16,072 nucleotides of DNA. Origin: Ettlia oleoabundans (Eukaryota; Chlorophyta; Chlorophyceae; Chlamydomonadales). The notes beneath the pieces were generated by a model, which saw only the letters and a program-made list of their open reading frames with translations, was not told where the DNA came from and made no database searches. This document shows, piece by piece, positions 9,836 to 16,072 of the stretch; the first letter of the stretch is position 1, and every line of letters starts with the position of its first letter. The stretch is taken from NCBI GenBank assembly GCA_019693395.1, contig JAAMXP010003666.1:1-16072 (forward strand), read 5' to 3'. Both the position numbers and the translations under genes were made by a program.

Positions 9836-10001
9836 ACGCCCTGCTGCAAAGTGGTGGGTCAGCCATATGCATGCAGGAGCTTTCAATTGACGGATAGGTA
9901 CATGTGCATGGAATGTAGATGCTTTTCATCACATAGCCAGCAGAGGAACAATTGTCGTCCTGCATGCTGAACTTCGGCTGCCGAGTGTTTGATGTTGATT
10001 C

Positions 10002-10006
10002 TTACA
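10002..10006 (-). terminator. TGTAA poly(A) signal of the bS16 gene
   Basis: TTACA on the plus strand reads TGTAA on the minus strand, about 280 bases past the bS16 stop codon. It is the first such signal downstream of that stop. Confidence 0.55.
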
Positions 10007-10242
10007 TTGCTGTGGAGCTGAGAGAGGAGAGCGGTAAAAAAGGGTGCGAGATCAAGACCTGTGTTCGACATATGTGGTGATGTGGTGATAGACATGGTGC
10101 ATGCGCGAGTCTGATAACAATGCCGACAGTCTCCAGCCATGGTGCAGGCCACGACTGATTGTTCCATCACCTGCTGACGCCATGTGAGGGGCTGCCTTCG
10201 CGTACGCCACTTGTTGCGCACTTAAGCTGCTGAGACTGGGAG

Positions 10243-10265
10243 GCTGCTGCTGCTGCTGCTGCTGC
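10243..10265. repeat. (GCT)7 microsatellite in the bS16 3' UTR
   Basis: Seven GCT units lie about 20 bases downstream of the minus-strand bS16 stop codon, reading as CAG repeats in the bS16 transcript. They are untranslated in this model. Confidence 0.8.
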
Positions 10266-10286
10266 GGCAGCGGGGCTGGCTGGCAT

Positions 10287-11057
10287 TTAGGCCTCGATCA
10301 CCATTGCCTTCTTCAGCAGCGCGCCCACAGTATCGCTGGGCTGCGCACCCACAGACAGCCACTTCTTGATTGCGGGTGCATTGAGGTTGGCCTCCTTCTT
10401 GAGCGGGTCATACCATCCCAGGTACTCCAGGGGGGCGCCATCTCGCCGCACACGAGAGTCCACAGCCACTATCCTGTAGAAGGGCAGCTTCTTGCGGCCC
10501 ATGCGGGTGAAACGAATCTGCAAGGGGCGGGCAGCACCAGCGGCAGGGGCTGGGGGGCGTGAGTAAATGGCCATGTGGGTGGCCGCACCCGAGCCACCAC
10601 ATATCAGAGATCGGCTGGTAGCCTGCCAGGGAAAAGATGACTCTGCATTCGGCTCTGAGATGCCCTGAAACTGCTGCTAAGCACAATTGGGAGTATTGTT
10701 GTAGCTGTCCCTGCCCTGCCCTGCCCTGCTCTGGCCAGCTAGCTTGCCAGCAACTTCTGCTGGCCCACGCTGGCTGGCGGCGGACGAGCCCCTCACCCGC
10801 ACAACGTTCTCCACCAGCGGCATGACCGCGGGGCATCGTGGCTGCGCCCGGATACTCTGCGGCAAACAGCGCGGGAGCAGACGCGTGAGTCTGTGGTGTG
10901 GGCGACCTCCGCCTCGGCGCCACGCATGCGGAGGCCAGATAAGAGCGGTCCGCCGACCATTGCGCACCTGCTGCTCAAGCCCAGCCGTCTGTGCCACGCT
11001 GCTCTTGAAAGCAAGGCTGCTGCTGCGCATAGTGAAGGCGCTTTGGAATGCGGCCAT
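10287..11057 (-). CDS. Organellar ribosomal protein bS16, nuclear encoded with transit peptide
   Basis: Small-subunit ribosomal protein bS16 of plastid or mitochondrion. The last exon (10517-10287) holds the diagnostic core: [20 protein letters not shown], then [20 protein letters not shown] and the C-terminal helix region [20 protein letters not shown]. Preferred exons are 11057-10968, 10856-10797 and 10517-10287, giving 126 residues with all junctions in phase 0. The N-terminal 45-50 residues ([20 protein letters not shown]...) are S/A-rich and basic with almost no acidic residues, typical of a chloroplast transit peptide. Chlorophycean plastid genomes often lack rps16, which makes plastid targeting plausible, but mitochondrial use cannot be excluded. 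The 111-base first intron is a multiple of three with no stop, so an unspliced 163-residue form is also possible. The ATG just before the bS16 core at 10574 is intronic and is not the start. Confidence 0.9.
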
Positions 11058-12094
11058 TTCGTCGGCTGCTGTGGGGCGCCGCCTTGAATTATTTCAAGTA
11101 AGCTCCCAGACAAAGGTTAGTGCGCATTAGGAGCTATAATGCACGTCTCTTGTGGAGCATTGTACTGCGCAGACCCGGGGTACAAGTGAGCACATGGGAG
11201 GAGAGTGGTCCATCATGGAGTCGAACATCTCCTCTCTGGCACGTCGTATACTTATTTTGGATTACATCGGAGCATGATGGTACAGAAAGCCCCTCAGAAA
11301 CCCATGCCGCTCAACCAGCCGTCCAGTTGAGCCCTTCCAGCCCTTCCAGAACACGCGGCTGCACAGCACGGCCCGCATATCACACAAATGCTTGGAACAT
11401 CGCATTCGCTTGCACTTGCTGCCATTACTGGCACTGCCGCCGTCACTACGGCTGCTGCGAGCCTTGCTTCCGTCACCGCTGCTGCTGCAAAGAGGACTGG
11501 TTGGTCAGCCAGGCATTAACTTATTCTGACATTCTTTTCTGTGCATAAATCGGTTGGTGGTAGCCCCATTTCCCTCTTTCTGCATGCGCCACTCCCACTT
11601 GGTCTGGGGTCAGCTATCTCAGCATTGCAATGCCTGTGGTTGGGTGGCGCGTGACGGCTGAACAAGAATGTACGGAAACGAGGCAGTAGCCAGCACTGAA
11701 AGAAGTGCCAGCCGTCGTGCAATTCGCCACAACTGCAGTAACGCATCAACACAACGTTCAAGCCTTTGCAGAGGCTGGGCGAGCCTCTGCAGTGCACGCT
11801 TGTTGGTGTTGTCCTGTGTTGTCCAATCTCAGTTCTTAGTGTGACCAGGCGGTCAGTTGCCTGCAACAGTTGATTCTGCTGCCCATTTCCTGGCTTCCTG
11901 ACAGTAACTATGCGTCAGCCTGAAGCATGGCCAGGCGGCGGTGCGCTTCGCACGCTGAGCACTGCAACTCACATTAGCAAACATTGCACGCGTCGTCCGC
12001 CGGCAGTAGTTTGTAGCAAGTCCCTCCCCTGATGATTCCGTGAGCCTTTACACATTGGGGGGCGCTCCTGCTAGTCGGGAAGGCCTGGTTCGGC
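11058..12094. promoter_or_regulatory. Spacer of about 1 kb between divergent bS16 and DNA2 genes
   Basis: The start codons of bS16 (minus) and DNA2 (plus) face away from each other across this spacer, so both promoters should lie in it. I find no convincing gene. The open frame at 11120-11548 is rich in Cys, His and Trp and looks random. A minus-strand frame at 11866-11516 holds a Cys/His pattern, described in the findings, that could be a transposon remnant. A CTATAAT sequence lies near 11133 but its orientation and role are uncertain. Confidence 0.4.
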
Positions 12095-15000
12095 ATGAAG
12101 AAGGTGTGTGGTCCGCTGCTATATGCCCCAACACGCTGTTTTGCGTTTAAAATTTATCCTACGTCTCGCGCGAGCTCAACCCCTCGCCTGCCCGCACCTG
12201 CTGCAGGCGGCTGCAACCAAGAAGGCGAAGGTTGAGGGCACCGACATCACCCGCTTCTTTGACCGCGCCCAGCAGGCGGAACAGGCAAGGGCCCCGGTGC
12301 TTTTGAGCTGCGCCGCTGTGGTTTGAGTTGGCGCCCAGCGTGGTGGCCGGCGTCAGCTGCCGTGAACTGTGGGTCCGGCTTTTCCAGCTCCACCTTCCCC
12401 CTGGTCCTGCAGGAAGTGTGTGGCGGCCACACTGGCCGGTATGCGGCATCCCCGCTTCTCACCTCGCCTCCAGGGCAAGGACCGGCGGCACCGTCGGCAG
12501 GCGATCACGCCCCACGGCATGCTGCAGCTTCAACTGCACGTTCCGCTCTGCACAAGCACCTAACGAGAATGCACGACTTTGCTCCGCCTGACAGCGTAAG
12601 GGCAGCAGTAAATAGCAGGGTGGCACTGTGGCCGCCGCTGCTGACACCTGCCTGTGCCTCCCCAGTCAGTGCGATTCTGGTGATGCACTTGCAGCTGGCA
12701 GACGTACCTGCTGCTTTGTCTTCCTTTCAGACAGTCCAACATCAACACCTTGCATCTTTCTATCATTCCCAATCACAGTTTGTCATGAGCCAGGACACAG
12801 ACGCGATGCAAGTAGTGTGGCAAGACTCGCCCGGGGCCAGTTCCCAGTCGCGAGCCCGCCCTTTTAGCAACTTGGGCCGCCCCATGGCACTGGCTGGAGG
12901 CGTGGGCATGAGCAGCGGGACACAGGAGCTGAGCGCAATCAAGCAGCGCCTCATATCGGCAGCACAGAGGCCGCGGGATGTGCGACGGGCTGGGCCTGTG
13001 CTGGCGGGCGGCCCCAGGCTGCAGCAGGGTGAGCAGCTGCTGGAGGGCCTGCTGGCTGCTCAACAGCAGCAACCAACGCCGCACCAGCAGCACCGGCCTG
13101 CCCAAGGACCACTGCTAGAGCATTCCAACCTGTCAGGCGCACAGTCTGATCTTGGCCCAGCTGCTGGCGGCCAGAGCAACGGCGGCACTGTCAGCGGGGT
13201 GCACCGAACCCCCGCCACGCACCTGCGCAGCATCCTCAAGCGGCGTGGTGGCGGTGGGAGCGGCAGCAGGTGCCGCCAGACCCCTGCCTCCTCGGTAAAG
13301 TTCAGCCTGAATGACTCGGGCGGCAAAGCGTTGCGCACCAGAACTGCCGCCGCCATCAGCGGCAGCAGCGGCAAGAAGCGTCGGGCAGGGCAGAAGCGCA
13401 AGGCGCTGCTGGAGCTGCTGGAGCAAGTGGAACACATCGTGCATAGTGGGCCCAGCACACAGGATAGTGATGACGACGAGGAGAGACAGGAGCAACTTGG
13501 ACAGCAGGGCTGCAAGGGAGAGCATATGCCCAACGCTGAGGACGTCGTGCCACAGCCATGGCCACTGCCTGGGGCGGAACTGGCAACCGTCAGTGACAAG
13601 GAGAACTGCGGTGACGCAGCAGTGGGTGGCGCCAGACCTTGTGGAAGCCAGGGCCAGGCGGTAGCGGCAGACGGACCCACAGGCAGCCAGCAGCTCATGC
13701 CACCACCCGGCGGGGTGGGCTACTGCGGTGGGCAGCGGCCGGCACAACTCCGCCACCACCAGCAAGCATTGCCACCTGTGGCTCAGCAGCTGCAAGCCCC
13801 GCTGGCCGCAGCCAGGCTGGTTCCCGGCTCGGGGGCGCCTGCTGCTGCTCCTTTTGCCGGAATGCATCAAGCCCCACCACGTGCAGCAGGTGCTTCCGGC
13901 CAGGCTGGCAGCAGAAGTGGAGGCCAGGTCCAGAATGTTAGCATTACAGGCAGTAGCGGCATGTTTGGTGACGAGGATGAGGACGAGGACGACGCACTGA
14001 TGGCTCGGTTGGAGCTGGAGCTACTCACGCAGGTGGAGCTGCGACAGGCAGTGGCCAAACAGGGACAGGGGCAGGGATTGGGACAGGTCTCAAGGCAGGT
14101 GCAAGGGCAGGTGCAGGCCCAAAGGCAGGTGCAATGGCAGGGGCAAGGACCAACAGCCCGCGCAGCAGCTGCACGGCCAGTGGTGGCGACTAAGCAAGGC
14201 ATGCAGTGGGTTGGTCATGATGGCACCACACCGGCGCCCACAACCCGCCTGCAGGCGGCTCCACCCGCTGCGCAACACCCTGCTGCAGCATTGGAGCAGC
14301 GGCAGCAGCTGCATAACCCATCGCTGCATGCAGCGGTGGGGCGACAAGCTCGGCGCCTTCCTCGGTCACCGTATGAACGCACAGTGAAGATGGAAGACGC
14401 AGGTGTTGCAGCAGGGCCTGCTGCACCTGGCAATCCCGTGCCTGGCCCTGCAGCTGTGACCACCCATGCTGCACTAAAGGTGTTGGTGCCAGCTTGTGCG
14501 GCAGTGCAGGGCTTTGAGAGCAGCTGGGATGACGACAGTGGGTTTGATGCCGACCTGCTGGATCAGTTTGAGGCGGCGGCATTGAAAGAACGAGCTGAAC
14601 GCAGCCTCCAACCCACAGGCGCGGCTGGCGGCCGTGGCAGTGCTGCTGAGCTAAGAGCAGAAGGCAGTGACGGGCCCCCTGCGGCTGCTGCGGTGCTGCC
14701 AGTGTACCCCGGTGGTCGTGAGGAGGTGTACTACGAGATTCGGGGCATCTACCAGCAGCCGCAGGAGCAGGTGCTACTGCTGCACAACAAGTATCAGGTG
14801 AGGGGCGCTGGAGGGGTGGGGGCAAGCTTGTAGGTGCATACACAGCAGGTTCCCAAAAGTACTAGGGGTGCAGATGAAGGGCAGGATGAGATGAGGGGCA
14901 GGATAACAGCATGCATGTCCTGGTGGTTACTGCCTGCCTGCACCTTGGGGCTGCTCTTGTGTAACCCTGGGTTTGGCTATGCTAGACAACTCAAGTTATG

Positions 15001-16072
15001 CCGGTGCCGTGTTGTGCAGAAGCGCGATGTGTATGCCCATCTGCATCCGCCCTGGGCCGACCTGCCATACCGAGTGGGGGACCCAGGTGAGCTGAACAGC
15101 TGTCATGCGTTTCTAGCCTGCCTGCAAGCGCCTGGGTGCATCAACAGGCCTGCATACAATCATGACGCGCCAACCGCAATTGACTCACTTGCCTGATCTG
15201 CCCAAGATGCTTCCACTCACAACACCTGCCTGCCTGCATGTCCCCGAAGCCTCAAGCCCGTCCCCCAACTCTCTGGCCTGCAGTCAACCTGCTTGCGCCG
15301 CTGGACCTGTACGAGGGCTGCTATCACTGCCTGCTCAACATGGAACACGGCATGATCATCATGCACCCAGACCTCCTGCTGTCAGGTGTGAGCGCTGGGG
15401 GGACAGGCAGGGCTGTGAATCACTGGTCTCTCGTGCAAATCGTGCAGGCTATTAAGGTTTGGACCCATCTGTGGGGCAATGGGGCACGGAAGAACGGTGT
15501 CACTGCCGATCCACCCTGCCACTTTTATCAGGCTGCCCACCAATTTGCTTCACATTGCTGTCTTGATAACAAGTGGTTGGCTTGGCTGGGTTTGCGTGTG
15601 ACTGCAGGCACGCGCATCACCACCAGCCATGAGTGCCCACGGCGCTCTTTCCTGGATGAGCGGGTGGCGGGTGATGGCTCAAACGACAAGGCGGTGAAGG
15701 GCACGCTCACTCACAACCTCATACAGGTGGCCCTGGCTGGGTGGTTAGCTGTGGGCGGTGGATACGTGGTGCGGGCAACCATGGGGCATCACGGGTCATG
15801 TTGCATCATCAAATGTGTAGGTCCCATGCCGGTGTCTGCACTTGCCATGATGGCTGCTCACCCTTCCCACCCGTGCAGGCGGTGCTCACCGAGGGCCTTC
15901 GCACTCCTCCCCAGCTTGTGTCTCGTGCTGCTACTGTTGTGTTGGAGGCCAGTGAGTCTCTGCTCGAGGTTGGTCTAAGCGAGGAGGCGGCACTGGAGTG
16001 CTTGAAGCAGGCAGTACCCGGCATACACAGGTGGGTGGGTGGGTGTGTTTGGGGTGTGTGTGTGTGTTGGGG
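12095..16072 (+). CDS. DNA2: DNA2 replication nuclease/helicase, N-terminal part (3' end beyond window)
   Basis: Dna2 trims 5' flaps during Okazaki-fragment maturation and resects DNA ends. Proposed exons are 12095-12103, 12207-12284, 12413-12595, 12731-14797, 15020-15086, 15284-15385, 15608-15726 and 15879-16030, all in phase (about 925 residues so far). The conserved part begins near residue 754 (VYYEIRGIYQQ, VLLLHNKYQ, then DVYAHLHPPWADLPYRVGDP). It continues with GMIIMHPDLLLSG, TRITTSHECPRRSFLDER and KGTLTHNLIQ, matching the start of the Dna2 RecB-like nuclease domain. C845 corresponds to the first ligand of the Fe-S cluster and H871 to the motif I histidine. The Asp/Glu/Lys catalytic residues, the other cysteines and the helicase lie off the right edge. 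Residues 14-20 (TDITRFF) look like a PCNA-binding motif. Residues 90-750 are low complexity (Q, G, A, acidic patches such as DEDEDEDD). The short N-terminal exons, including a GC-AG intron at 12285, are less certain than exons from 12731 on. Confidence 0.85.
14056..14152 (+). repeat. Degenerate CAGGGGCAG/CAGGTGCAG repeat coding Q/G/V-rich segment
   Basis: Six- to twelve-base units of the type CAGGTGCAG and CAGGGGCAG recur through this part of the large DNA2 exon, giving alternating Gln-Gly and Gln-Val in the protein. They follow the acidic DEDEDEDD patch and belong to the disordered extension. Confidence 0.7.
16031..16072 (+). repeat. G-rich GGGT/GT repeat at the start of a DNA2 intron
   Basis: Directly after the exon ending at 16030 the intron begins GTGGGTGGGTGGGTG, then GGGG and a (GT)n tract and GGGG at the window edge. 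It has at least five runs of three or more guanines within about 40 bases, which fits a potential G-quadruplex. The repeat continues past the window. Confidence 0.75.

Noticed and set aside
10518..10574. ATG-started short form of bS16 (95 codons)
   Set aside because: The ATG and the next 18 codons read through the intron's pyrimidine tract and CAG acceptor at 10518. The upstream exon gives a better join (ENVV-R to IRFTRMG).
11120..11548. 142-codon plus-strand frame in the bS16-DNA2 spacer
   Set aside because: Extremely rich in Cys, His and Trp with no domain-like pattern; looks random.
12323..12412. Start of the 836-codon DNA2 frame taken as its N-terminus
   Set aside because: This part is intron sequence in the best model. 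It does not begin with ATG, and a phase-0 acceptor at 12413 and donor at 12595 break the frame into true exons.
13060..13870. Long minus-strand frames with Cys/Ser/Leu runs
   Set aside because: Antisense shadows of the large DNA2 exon, which has in-phase splice junctions and leads into conserved Dna2 motifs.

Overview
This window looks like nuclear DNA of a green alga, most likely a chlorophycean or volvocalean. The reasons are: GC-rich coding sequence full of CAG/GCA codons; long Q/A/G/S-rich tracts inside otherwise conserved proteins; many short GT-AG introns; the green-algal poly(A) signal TGTAA at plausible 3' ends; and plant-lineage gene families (B3 domain, nuclear organellar bS16). Genes are on both strands, split into exons, with no operon-like spacing or Shine-Dalgarno sites. 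Single open frames therefore give a poor picture, and I assembled gene models from exons whose phases and family motifs agree. The species is not determined.

Layout, left to right. (1) 1-1777, minus strand: a multi-exon gene of unknown family with an N-terminal signal peptide and a proline-rich 3' part that runs off the left edge; probably a secreted or cell-wall protein, exon model partly unresolved. (2) 2134-4864, plus strand: a complete nine-exon mitochondrial-carrier-family (SLC25-like) transporter, 399 residues, with all three carrier signatures and a TGTAA signal at 4929. (3) About 4950-5799: non-coding, with a perfect 12-bp inverted repeat at 5006-5035 and the likely 5' leader of the next gene. 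(4) 5800-9028, plus strand: an 824-residue protein with a glutamine-rich N-terminal half, a B3-type DNA-binding domain built from four exons, and an A/Q/P-rich tail; a likely transcription regulator. (5) 10287-11057, minus strand: nuclear gene for organellar ribosomal protein bS16 with a transit peptide, tail-to-tail with the B3 gene. (6) 11058-12094: a spacer of about 1 kb between divergent genes. (7) 12095 to the right edge, plus strand: the N-terminal part of DNA2 nuclease/helicase, with a PIP-like motif at the very start, a low-complexity extension of roughly 750 residues, and the beginning of the Dna2 nuclease domain including its first Fe-S cysteine; the catalytic core and helicase lie beyond the window.

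The genes serve unrelated cell functions (extracellular protein, metabolite transport, transcription, organellar translation, DNA replication/repair), as is usual in a eukaryotic chromosome. Nothing here is a gene cluster or defence system. The most notable points are the hidden secreted-protein gene, one well-supported and two probable GC-AG introns, the replication-linked motif at the DNA2 N-terminus split from its start codon by an intron, and the perfect hairpin downstream of the carrier gene.
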